A stretch of DNA of 16,302 nucleotides from JBGLNJ01 sp964353405 (GTDB lineage Bacteria > Chloroflexota > Anaerolineae > Fen-1058): contig CAYGWJ010000023.1 in assembly GCA_964353405.1 (NCBI GenBank), positions 1-16,302 on the forward strand, given 5' to 3'. Positions within the stretch are counted from its first letter, which is position 1; each line of letters starts with the position of its first letter. The notes beneath the pieces are model-generated. The model was given only the letters and a program-made list of their open reading frames with translations, ran no database searches and was not told where the DNA came from. This document shows, one piece after another, positions 7,562 through 14,186 of the stretch. The position numbers and the translations under genes were made by a program.

Positions 7562-8563
7562 CTAGGTGCGCTGCCGTACCCAATTGTTAAAGATGGCTGC
7601 GCCGACGATCGTCACGCCGACGATCGCTTCGAAATTGTCGGCAGGAATAAACGGGATGTTGAGCAAGACCACGCCGGTTCGCAGCATGCTGATCAACAGC
7701 ACGCCGATCAACGCGCCCCAGACACTGCCCGATCCGCCCGTGAGCAATGTGCCACCCACCACTGCCGATGCAATCGCGCTCAGTTCCGTACCCGAGCCGC
7801 TTGCCACGCGCATGGACTGGAATTGGGTGAACGTGAGCACGCCGGCAAAGCCCGCGAGCGCGCCGGAAATGGCAAAGTTGATCACCTTGACGAGCTCGAC
7901 ATTCACGCCTTGGGCCGTGGCTGCTTCCACTTGTCCTCCCACTGCAAACACATGATTGCCATAGCGGGTGCGGACCAGCACATATTGAAAGACCGACACA
8001 GCTGCCAGCAGCCACAACAAGGAGGTGAGAAAATTCGCGCCCGGAAGCAAGTCATCTAACAAGTTAAAGCGCCCACTAAAGGCATCGTAAATCGGGAGTT
8101 TATCCGTGAGTTGCAGCATCGAACCGCCGGAGAGAATCCATGCGGCGCCGCGGAAAATGAAGCCTGTGCCGAGCGTGACGATGAAGGATGGAATCCCGGT
8201 TCGCACGCGAATCAAACCATTCAACGCGCCAAGAAGACCTGGAATCAGAAACGCCAGCGCCAGGCCAAGCAGCGGAGAATTACGGGCGCACTGCTGGCCG
8301 AACAGATAACCGCCCACTGCGATCAGCGAGCCAACGGAGAGGTCAAATTCTCCCGAGATCATGAGCAGCGTTATGCCAATAGTGACTATACCGGTCAGCG
8401 TCGCTGCGTTCACAATCCCGGAGACGGTCCGCCAAGAAAAGAAATGCGGTACGAAGAGCGAGAAAAGAATAAAGACAAAGATCAGGGTGAACAGAGGCCC
8501 TGCGATAGACGATTCAGCAAACAGATAGCGGGCCTGTCTTTGCCAGGTCAGTCTCGCATTCAC
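7562..8563 (-). CDS. Sugar ABC transporter permease 1 (ribose/xylose type)
   Basis: An integral-membrane permease of the RbsC/XylH type (BPD_transp_2), about 333 residues with many hydrophobic helices. The conserved cytoplasmic-loop motif ISGEFDLSVGS is present, as are RTGIPSFIVTLGT and the Gly-rich GGTLLTGGSGSVWGALIG near the C-terminus. I choose GTG at 8563 because GGAGG lies 8 nt upstream. The ATG at 8578 overlaps that ribosome binding site and has none of its own; using it would add five residues. It pairs with the ATPase 9 nt downstream. It is separated from the binding-protein gene by a leader containing two strong hairpins, which may set its expression below that of the binding protein. 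Confidence 0.93.
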   Translation of the reverse strand: MNARLTWQRQARYLFAESSIAGPLFTLIFVFILFSLFVPHFFSWRTVSGIVNAATLTGIVTIGITLLMISGEFDLSVGSLIAVGGYLFGQQCARNSPLLGLALAFLIPGLLGALNGLIRVRTGIPSFIVTLGTGFIFRGAAWILSGGSMLQLTDKLPIYDAFSGRFNLLDDLLPGANFLTSLLWLLAAVSVFQYVLVRTRYGNHVFAVGGQVEAATAQGVNVELVKVINFAISGALAGFAGVLTFTQFQSMRVASGSGTELSAIASAVVGGTLLTGGSGSVWGALIGVLLISMLRTGVVLLNIPFIPADNFEAIVGVTIVGAAIFNNWVRQRT

Positions 8564-8615
8564 GGTCAGTCCCTCCATTGATGTGACTGCACCAAGTCGA
8601 ACTAGTCTTGCTGTG

Positions 8616-8656
8616 AACGGGCAGGGCGAGTGAAAACCTTGCTAACCCTGCCCGTT
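8616..8656 (-). repeat. Hairpin 1 in the binding-protein/permease gap (11-bp stem)
   Basis: The arms AACGGGCAGGG (8616-8626) and CCCTGCCCGTT (8646-8656) are perfectly complementary around a 19-nt loop. In the minus-strand transcript this is the second of two hairpins after the binding-protein stop. No T-run follows, so it is more like an mRNA-stabilising or processing hairpin than an intrinsic terminator. Confidence 0.75.
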
Positions 8657-8663
8657 TCATCCT

Positions 8664-8697
8664 GAACCTGACAGGCCGGCCAAGACCTGTCAGGTTC
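8664..8697 (-). repeat. Hairpin 2 in the binding-protein/permease gap (12-bp stem)
   Basis: The arms GAACCTGACAGG (8664-8675) and CCTGTCAGGTTC (8686-8697) are perfect and enclose a 10-nt loop. It begins about 14 nt after the binding-protein stop codon in the transcript. There is no T-tract, so a role in protecting the upstream mRNA 3' end, or in partial attenuation, is more plausible than full termination. The palindrome resembles dispersed intergenic repeats, but only one copy is in this window. Confidence 0.78.
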
Positions 8698-8711
8698 GTT
8701 CCTCGTTTGAA

Positions 8712-10700
8712 CTAGCGATACTGACCGGCAAGCGCCTTGACAAACGCGACGTTGGTCTTGTCCACAAAGCCTGGACCCGTGGCGGTCACCGGCAGCGCGG
8801 GCGAGACGTTTTGGCGCAGCAGCAGCGCCAAAGACATCACCGCACTGTATCCCTGCAAGAAGGGTTGCTGGTCAATCCCGAACAGCGTCGAGCCGTCCTG
8901 GATGTGGCTCACGATCTCGGGGCTGAGGTCGAAGGTGCCGTGCTTCACGTCACCCGCCTTCTTGCCAGAGGCTTTGAGCCAGGCATAGAACGGATTCGCG
9001 CCATTCGGCCCCAAGGTCAAGAAAGCATCCACATCGGGATTGGCCGTGGCATAGTCCGAGATCGTCGTCTGCGACTGGGCGGGATCATCGGTGATGCCCA
9101 GCACGGCGGCTTTCAGGTTCTTGGAAGCAAAGGCGTCAACAAAACCTTTGCAGCGCGCATCGAGGCCAGCGTGACCGACTTGCTGGTTGATGCAGACGCC
9201 CTTTTTTCCGCCGGCCGCAATCATACGCAGGCCGGCCTGGTAGCCACCTTGATACTCGTCCTGACCGATGTAAGTTAGATAGGGGATACCATCTTTGTCC
9301 GGCCCTGAGCCGGCGTTGTAAGCGACGACGGGGATGCCGGCCTTGAGCGCGCGGTTGATGGGGTCTTTGAAGAGTTTGGCGTCGGTGACGGTCAGGCCGA
9401 TGCCATCCGGCTTGCCGGCGGTCGCCTGGTCAATCAAGGTCGCCGTCTTTTCCAGGTCGAACTTGTCCGGACCAAGAACGGTAACCTCGACGTTCATTTG
9501 CTTGGCCGCCGTCTCGATGCCCTTCTGCACAACACACCAGAAGGAATCCCACGCGCACAACGCATGTTGCACCATGACGAGCTTGAGCTTCTTGGTCGGA
9601 TCTGCTTTCTTACCAACATTGTTCTTGTCTACAAAGCCTGGCCCTGTGCCGGTCACCGGGAGCGCGGGCGAAATTCCATAGCGGCCGTACATCACCAGCA
9701 TTTCTACTGCGCCATACCCTTGCAGGTACGGCTGCTGGTCAATCCCGAACAGCGTCGAGCCATCCTGGATGTGATTGATGATCTCGGGGCTAAGGTCGAA
9801 GGTGCCGTGCTTCACGTCACCCGCCTTCTTGCCAGAGGCTTTGAGCCAGGCATAGAACGGATTCGCGCCATTCGGCCCCAACGTCAAGAAAGCATCCACA
9901 TCGGGATTGGCCGTGGCATAGTCCGAGATCGTCGTCTGCGACTGGGCGGGATCATCGGTGATGCCCAGCACGGCGGCCTTCAAGTTCTTGGAGGCGAAGG
10001 CATCAACAAAGCCCTTGCAGCGCAAATCGAGGCCGGCGTGACCGACCTGCTGGTTGATGCAGACGCCCTTTTTGCCGCCGGCCGCAATCATACGCAGGCC
10101 GCCCAGGTAGCCACCCTGATACTCGTCCTGACCCAGGTAAGTCAGGTAGGGGATGTCATCCGCGACGGGTCCCTTGCCGGCGTTGTAAGCGACGACCGGG
10201 ATGCCAGCCTTGAGCGCGCGGTTGATGGGGTCTTTGAAGAGCTTGGCGTCGGTGACGGTCAGGCCGATGCCGTCGGGCTTGCCGGCGGTCGCCTGGTCAA
10301 TCAAGGTCGCCGTCTTTTCCAGATCGAACTTGTCCGGCCCCAGGATGGTCACGTCAACGCCCATGTCCTTTGCGGCATCTTTGATGCCTTGCTCGACGGT
10401 GCACCAGAAGGAATCCCACGCGCACAGCGCGTGTTGCACCATGACGAGCTTGAGTTTCTTGTTTGGATCAACAGCGGGAGCCGCTGCGGTTGGAGCCACT
10501 GTCGGCGCCGGCGCCTTTGTGGGCGCCACTGTCGGCGGAACAGCGGTAGGTTGCGGCGCTTGAGTTGGCGCCGTAGTCGGCGGCGCTGCCGCTGGTGGCG
10601 CAGCCGGCGGTGCAGTCGGCGGCGGTGTTGCCGGCGCGCAGGCATTGAGCATCAGCGCGCATACAACCACGAGCATTGCGGAACGAACGATCCACTTCAT
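8712..10700 (-). CDS. Sugar-binding lipoprotein with two tandem periplasmic-binding modules
   Basis: A 662-residue extracytoplasmic solute-binding protein, about twice the usual length. Residues 1-21 form a lipoprotein signal with lipobox LNAC (C21), followed to about residue 80 by a Pro/Ala/Thr-rich linker. Two Peripla_BP_4-type modules follow. Module 1 starts with KKLKLVMVQHALCAWD at 81, and module 2 starts with the same residues at 370. The period is exactly 289 residues (867 bp) and I see no indels. By manual alignment about 32 of some 280 positions differ. Both keep GKPDGIGLTVTD, AYNAG, GQDEYQGGY, VCINQQVGH and TLGPNGANPFYAW. The short hinge GKKADPT joins them. The start at 10700 has AGGAGG 5 nt upstream; an in-frame GTG at 10781 would mask the signal peptide. 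The ligand is unknown, probably a sugar or polyol. Confidence 0.95.
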   Translation of the reverse strand: MKWIVRSAMLVVVCALMLNACAPATPPPTAPPAAPPAAAPPTTAPTQAPQPTAVPPTVAPTKAPAPTVAPTAAAPAVDPNKKLKLVMVQHALCAWDSFWCTVEQGIKDAAKDMGVDVTILGPDKFDLEKTATLIDQATAGKPDGIGLTVTDAKLFKDPINRALKAGIPVVAYNAGKGPVADDIPYLTYLGQDEYQGGYLGGLRMIAAGGKKGVCINQQVGHAGLDLRCKGFVDAFASKNLKAAVLGITDDPAQSQTTISDYATANPDVDAFLTLGPNGANPFYAWLKASGKKAGDVKHGTFDLSPEIINHIQDGSTLFGIDQQPYLQGYGAVEMLVMYGRYGISPALPVTGTGPGFVDKNNVGKKADPTKKLKLVMVQHALCAWDSFWCVVQKGIETAAKQMNVEVTVLGPDKFDLEKTATLIDQATAGKPDGIGLTVTDAKLFKDPINRALKAGIPVVAYNAGSGPDKDGIPYLTYIGQDEYQGGYQAGLRMIAAGGKKGVCINQQVGHAGLDARCKGFVDAFASKNLKAAVLGITDDPAQSQTTISDYATANPDVDAFLTLGPNGANPFYAWLKASGKKAGDVKHGTFDLSPEIVSHIQDGSTLFGIDQQPFLQGYSAVMSLALLLRQNVSPALPVTATGPGFVDKTNVAFVKALAGQYR
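8745..10461. repeat. 867-bp tandem direct repeat within the binding-protein gene
   Basis: Two DNA copies, at about 8745-9595 and 9612-10461, are offset by exactly 867 bp; the offset was checked at both ends of the unit. Divergence is uneven. Positions 8926-9110 match 9793-9977 with only one mismatch (9015 versus 9882), including synonymous sites. The stretch encoding the C-terminal helix of each module (8790-8875 versus 9657-9742) is heavily diverged. The pattern fits duplication followed by local gene conversion. Confidence 0.85.
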
Positions 10701-10774
10701 TTTTTCCTCCTTGTGGAATGGAAAGCGGGTCACGTTGGGACAAAGCGGATACGACTTCAATCCTCTAAACTCGG

Positions 10775-10788
10775 ATATCACCTCCTTT
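10775..10788 (-). promoter_or_regulatory. Orphan near-perfect Shine-Dalgarno sequence upstream of the binding-protein gene
   Basis: On the minus strand the sequence AAAGGAGGTGATAT matches the anti-Shine-Dalgarno complement over about 11 nt. No good start codon follows at 5-10 nt; the GTG within it (10781) is in frame with the binding protein but overlaps the motif. It lies 75 nt before the true start, which has its own ribosome binding site. It may be a ribosome standby site or a relic of a lost small gene. Confidence 0.4.
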
Positions 10789-10802
10789 CTGCACGCAAGC
10801 GC

Positions 10803-11804
10803 TCACTTTTGACCACTCAGATACGTGTTGCTGATCGCCGCAATGATCAAGATCAGACCTGTCACCGCCTGGAAGATCTCGATCGGAAGCTGCATCAACA
10901 CCAGCCCCTGCTCTAGCATTTGTATCAGCAACATTCCCACACACGCGCCAAAGACACTGCCATAGCCGCCGTTGAGCCGCACACCGCCGATCACGCAGGC
11001 GGCCACAGCAATGAGCTCCATGCCGGCGCCACGTAACGGGTCAACGCTGAGGCGGTAAGCAAGCTGTGTGACGCTCGCAAAACCTGTAAGGAGTCCGGCC
11101 AAGACAAAAGCACTCACTTTGACCCATTTGGTCGGGACGCCTTGTGACAGGGCCGCCGCTGGATTTCCGCCCGTCGCAAAAATCCAATTACCGTAACGTG
11201 TGCGTCTTAGAATTACTTGCATCACGATCGCGATCAGGATGAACCAAAAAATCGAGACACGCAAAGTACTGGACGGATTGAAGAGCTGATTGATTGCGTC
11301 GAGGGGTGCGTTGAGAATCCCAAACAGCGCAGGAGGCGCCCCGGTATAGGTGGCAAAGGTCCCACTTCCAATAGCGCGGGCGATGCCGCGATAGGCCAGC
11401 ATCGTCCCCAGGGTAGTGATGAACGACGGTATTCCAGTCCTCGTTACAATCAGGCCATTAATCAGCCCAAAGCCCGCGCTAACCAAGAGCGCCAGCAACA
11501 TGGACAGGATGGGATTCCCCCCGGCCTTGAGAGACAATACAAACACATAACTCGCCACGGCAAAATTTGAACCGACGGACAGATCAAATTCGCCGGCAAT
11601 CATGAGGATAGAAACGCCGATAACCACAATACCGGTGATGCTGGCAAAGGTCAGGATATTAGCAAGAGAGAGGGGTGACAAGAAATTGCCTGCTGCAATG
11701 GAAAAGAAGATAAAGAGCGCCAACAAGCTGACGAAGGCAACCCCTTCCGGAATGTCGGCAAACCGATAACGCAGCCGGGCCAAAAATGTTGCTCGCGATT
11801 CCAT
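10803..11804 (-). CDS. Sugar ABC transporter permease 2 (ribose/xylose type)
   Basis: A 333-residue multi-helix permease of the same family as permease 1. It has IAGEFDLSVGS, RTGIPSFITTLGTMLAYRG and a Gly-rich GGVRLNGGYGSVFGA near the C-terminus. The start at 11804 has GAGAGG with GAGG ending 7 nt upstream. It lies between the LacI-type gene (62-nt gap) and the binding-protein gene (102-nt gap). Permease 1 and permease 2 are clearly different proteins, so the membrane channel is probably a heterodimer served by one single-domain ATPase. Alternatively, each permease could pair with itself. Confidence 0.93.
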   Translation of the reverse strand: MESRATFLARLRYRFADIPEGVAFVSLLALFIFFSIAAGNFLSPLSLANILTFASITGIVVIGVSILMIAGEFDLSVGSNFAVASYVFVLSLKAGGNPILSMLLALLVSAGFGLINGLIVTRTGIPSFITTLGTMLAYRGIARAIGSGTFATYTGAPPALFGILNAPLDAINQLFNPSSTLRVSIFWFILIAIVMQVILRRTRYGNWIFATGGNPAAALSQGVPTKWVKVSAFVLAGLLTGFASVTQLAYRLSVDPLRGAGMELIAVAACVIGGVRLNGGYGSVFGACVGMLLIQMLEQGLVLMQLPIEIFQAVTGLILIIAAISNTYLSGQK

Positions 11805-11866
11805 GACTGTGCCTCTCTGCTCTTACATGGGTGTGAGCGGCTGAGTGTTCGAACTGGGCCACGTAA

Positions 11867-12907
11867 TCAAATGGATCGTCCAGGTGCGGGAACACCCGAC
11901 GATTCACGCACGATCAATTCACCCTTGATGTTGATGTCTGAAATCTGCGCACCCGATGGGGCCTTCATCAAATCGAGGGCCATCTGCATCGCCTGTTGGC
12001 CCATTGCAAACTGCGGTTGTGCGATGGTGGTCAACGCAGGGGATACGTACAATGCGAATGGAATATCGTCAAAGCCGACGACGGACAAATCTTGGGGGAC
12101 GCTGAGGCCGGCTTGCTGCACCGCGTGCAAAAGCCCGATCGCCGTCATGTCATTATAACAAAAAACCGCCGTCGGTGGCTCAGGTAATGTCTTCAATGAT
12201 GACCAGCTGTGCACGCCGCCGTCAACGCGCCCATTGCCAGCCACGACCAGCGAAGGATCAGACGCAAGGCCCGCTTCACTCAAAGCGAGCTGATAGCCTG
12301 CCAAGCGTCCCATGTTAGAGCTATGGTTCACCTGGGCCGTGACGAAGGCGATGCGGCGATGTCCCAATGCGATCAAGTGCTGTGTGGCCAGATACCCGCC
12401 GTGTTGATTGTCCACCGAGATCGAAAACGTGTAGCGCCCACTTTGCTCGCTGTGATTGTTGATGAGCACCACGGGCACGCCGATTCGCTCAAGGTGATCG
12501 TGATAGAGTGCGCCCACGCGAGACGAGGTGACGATGACACCGTCCACACGCTTTGACCTCAGCATCTCCACGGCGGCGATCTCACGCGCAGGGTCCGAGT
12601 TGGAACTGGCGAGGACGACGGTATAGCCGTGCTCGTAGGCCGTGCTTTCGATGCCCTGTGTCACTTCGGCGATGAACGGGTCGGCAATCGTCGTGACGAC
12701 TACGCCCACGGTTCGTGTCCGTCCCATCACCAGACTGCGTGCAGCGGCGTTGGGGGTGTAGCCCATCTCGGAAGACAGTCGCTGGATGCGCGCCTTGGTT
12801 TCCGGGTTGACGAGAGGGCTGTCACTCAACGAACGGGAAACAGTCGAGTGGGAGACGCCAGCGGCCCTGGCAATGTCTTTGATAGAGATTCTGGCTTCGT
12901 TGGGCAT
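11867..12907 (-). CDS. LacI/GalR-family transcriptional regulator
   Basis: A 346-residue regulator with an N-terminal LacI helix-turn-helix (SIKDIARAAGVSHSTVSRSLS, roughly residues 8-28), hinge TPNAAARSL (51-59), and a periplasmic-binding-like sensor domain containing GVVVTTIADPFIAEV and VVGFDDIPFALYVSPALTTI. It probably represses the transport and catabolic operon and releases DNA on binding the imported sugar or an intermediate. The start at 12907 fits the family N-terminus, although no clear ribosome binding site precedes it. An ATG at 12961 would add 18 atypical residues and leave almost no 5' leader given the promoter at 12974-13003. A LacI-type operator (12944-12963) sits in its own leader, implying autoregulation. 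Confidence 0.93.
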   Translation of the reverse strand: MPNEARISIKDIARAAGVSHSTVSRSLSDSPLVNPETKARIQRLSSEMGYTPNAAARSLVMGRTRTVGVVVTTIADPFIAEVTQGIESTAYEHGYTVVLASSNSDPAREIAAVEMLRSKRVDGVIVTSSRVGALYHDHLERIGVPVVLINNHSEQSGRYTFSISVDNQHGGYLATQHLIALGHRRIAFVTAQVNHSSNMGRLAGYQLALSEAGLASDPSLVVAGNGRVDGGVHSWSSLKTLPEPPTAVFCYNDMTAIGLLHAVQQAGLSVPQDLSVVGFDDIPFALYVSPALTTIAQPQFAMGQQAMQMALDLMKAPSGAQISDINIKGELIVRESSGVPAPGRSI

Positions 12908-12943
12908 ATAGTGAACGTGTGCAGTGACGTTACCCGTACCAAG

Positions 12944-12963
12944 GATTGCAAACGTGTGCAATC
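12944..12963. promoter_or_regulatory. LacI-type operator O1 (20-bp dyad)
   Basis: The 20-bp dyad GATTGCAAACGTGTGCAATC has nine of ten base pairs symmetric around a central CG, the classic LacI/GalR operator form. It lies immediately downstream of the predicted transcription start of the LacI operon, so binding would block transcription of the operon and of the regulator itself. Confidence 0.75.
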
Positions 12964-12973
12964 AATAAACTAT

Positions 12974-13003
12974 AGTATACCGCAGTGCTGTTTGGATTGT
13001 CAA
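12974..13003 (-). promoter_or_regulatory. Sigma-70-like promoter for the LacI/transport/catabolic operon
   Basis: On the minus strand the -35 TTGACA (13003-12998) and -10 TATACT (12979-12974) are separated by 18 nt. Transcription would start near 12967, leaving about 60 nt of leader that contains operator O1. The promoter was read by eye from the sequence. Confidence 0.72.
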
Positions 13004-13034
13004 GTACACAACCTTAAATTTTTCCCTCATTTTC

Positions 13035-13050
13035 TGCAATTTAACTTGCA
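13035..13050. promoter_or_regulatory. Inverted repeat TGCAA-N6-TTGCA between the divergent promoters
   Basis: The arms TGCAA (13035-13039) and TTGCA (13046-13050) overlap the -35 region of the rightward promoter. An overlapping dyad, TTAAATT (13014-13020) with AATTTAA (13038-13044), lies in the same AT-rich stretch. Either could bind the RpiR- or LacI-type regulator; the sequence does not say which. Confidence 0.35.
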
Positions 13051-13075
13051 TTTTGAAAAAGATTTGCTGTATAAT
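13046..13075 (+). promoter_or_regulatory. Putative promoter of the RpiR-type regulator
   Basis: A consensus -10 TATAAT (13070-13075) lies 18 nt after a weak -35 TTGCAT (13046-13051). Transcription would start near 13082, about 50 nt before the regulator start. Two LacI-like dyads lie in that leader. Confidence 0.6.
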
Positions 13076-13102
13076 CTTTCACGCATGGGTCGCCGTCTAT
13101 AG

Positions 13103-13134
13103 TGAACACGTTTGCAGCGATGCAAACGTTGCAT
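13103..13134. promoter_or_regulatory. LacI-type operator-like dyads in the RpiR leader
   Basis: Two adjacent elements share the AACGTT-like core of O1. TGAACACGTTTGCA (13103-13116) has five of seven symmetric pairs. ATGCAAACGTTGCAT (13120-13134) has perfect 6-bp arms around ACG and resembles a canonical operator missing one T. The second overlaps the start codon of the RpiR-type gene. Binding of the LacI protein here would place both divergent units under one regulator. Confidence 0.55.
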
Positions 13135-14026
13135 GAAAGTGCGCATGATAGAAGAACTGGACGGTTTCCGGCGCAGGCTGGAAGAGCACCTGCCAGCCCT
13201 CTCCAAGAGTCAGCAACGCATCGCGCGCTATTTGCTGACGAGCTACGATGAGGCTGCCTTTTTCTCCGCGGCTGATCTGGCACAACGTCTGGAAGTGAGC
13301 CAGGCCACCGTTGTCCGCTTTGCCAAGGCCATTGGCTATTCTGGCTTCCCAGAACTAAAGCGTTGTCTCCAGGACCTGTATCGCGGTCAGGTCACACCGG
13401 CCGCGCGCCTTCAACACAAGCTGGCTGAACTGGCCAGTCACCAGGGCCATGTCTTGACCAAGGTCATTGAGATGGAAGTGCAATACCTCACCGAAGCCGC
13501 GCACAGCATCTCCCTGGCCGAGTTCGATCGAGCCGTCGAGATCATCCAGAGTGCCCACAGGATTTTTGTGCGCGGCGGAGGACCATCGGCCGTGCTCGCC
13601 GATTTATTGGAACTGCGCTTCAGGCGCATGGGCATCTTTACGCTCAGCATGACAGAATCGGCCCGCGACCTGATTGAAAAGCTTCAACTGCTTCAACCGG
13701 AAGACGCCGTCATCGCCACCGGCTTTCACCGGCTGAGCACCGAATTGGCCGCCGTCGTCGAACACGCTCACTCTATTGGCTGCCCCATCATTTTGATCAC
13801 CGACACGTTGGGCGCGGCGTTTCACGGCAAGGTGGATGTCGTCCTGGCGGCGCGGCGCGGCCCTGTCTCCACCTTTCATTCGTTGAACGTGCCGATGGCC
13901 ATCGTGAACGCCCTGATCCTGGCCGTGGCGATGGCAAAGCCAGATGAGAGCCTGGCCGCGCTCGACCGCATGCAACGAATGCTCGCTGCATACGGCTTTG
14001 ACGTGCCTGGCAAAGTCTCTCCCTGA
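13133..14026 (+). CDS. RpiR/MurR-family transcriptional regulator (HTH plus SIS domain)
   Basis: A 297-residue regulator with an N-terminal RpiR helix-turn-helix segment (ALSKSQQRIARYLL at 22-35; AADLAQRLEVSQATVVRFAKAIGY at 46-69 in outline) and a C-terminal SIS phosphosugar-binding domain from about 120 to 250 (IFVRGGGPSA and IILITDT). SIS domains sense phosphorylated sugars, so it could respond to KDPG or an upstream phosphosugar, complementing the LacI protein. The start is uncertain: ATG at 13133 is chosen for length, ATG at 13145 and TTG at 13112 are possible, and none has a strong ribosome binding site. It diverges from the LacI operon and precedes a dehydrogenase gene on the same strand. 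Confidence 0.9.
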   Translation: MKVRMIEELDGFRRRLEEHLPALSKSQQRIARYLLTSYDEAAFFSAADLAQRLEVSQATVVRFAKAIGYSGFPELKRCLQDLYRGQVTPAARLQHKLAELASHQGHVLTKVIEMEVQYLTEAAHSISLAEFDRAVEIIQSAHRIFVRGGGPSAVLADLLELRFRRMGIFTLSMTESARDLIEKLQLLQPEDAVIATGFHRLSTELAAVVEHAHSIGCPIILITDTLGAAFHGKVDVVLAARRGPVSTFHSLNVPMAIVNALILAVAMAKPDESLAALDRMQRMLAAYGFDVPGKVSP

Positions 14027-14046
14027 TTCGCCCGTTAGAGTTACTC

Positions 14047-14184
14047 GTGAGCACACTTGCGCATCATGATTCAGATGACCATCAGCGCGATTTGCTGTTT
14101 GAAGGCGTCCAGGCCATCCAGCGCGCTGTCCATAACGCGCTTACCGGCTCTGAAAAAAGAAAATCGTTTGCGATAGGATGGTGA
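14047..14184 (+). CDS. Possible 45-residue small ORF before the right dehydrogenase
   Basis: A GTG-started frame of 45 residues fills the gap between the RpiR-type gene and the dehydrogenase and stops 2 nt before the latter's ATG. It contains DHQRDLLFEGVQAIQRAVHN, a plausible amphipathic helix, and an Arg/Lys-rich tail. There is no convincing ribosome binding site and I do not recognise a family. It could be a leader peptide coupled to the dehydrogenase, a gene remnant, or chance. Confidence 0.22.
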   Translation: MSTLAHHDSDDHQRDLLFEGVQAIQRAVHNALTGSEKRKSFAIGW

Positions 14185-14186
14185 TC

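Noticed and set aside
8616..8697. Intrinsic terminator after the binding-protein gene
   Set aside because: Neither hairpin is followed by a T-run on the minus strand, and the next gene lies close by in the same direction.
8745..10461. CRISPR or satellite-like repeat array
   Set aside because: There are only two long copies, and they encode complete protein modules in frame; there are no short repeats with unique spacers.
9498..10916. Long plus-strand open frame of 472 residues
   Set aside because: It is antisense to the binding-protein gene. The translation is a low-complexity Arg/Gly/Val-rich shadow, and its internal repetition merely mirrors the 867-bp repeat.
12908..12961. Longer LacI-type start at 12961
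   Set aside because: It would add 18 residues not seen in the family and would place the start codon within a few bases of the predicted transcription start and inside the operator.
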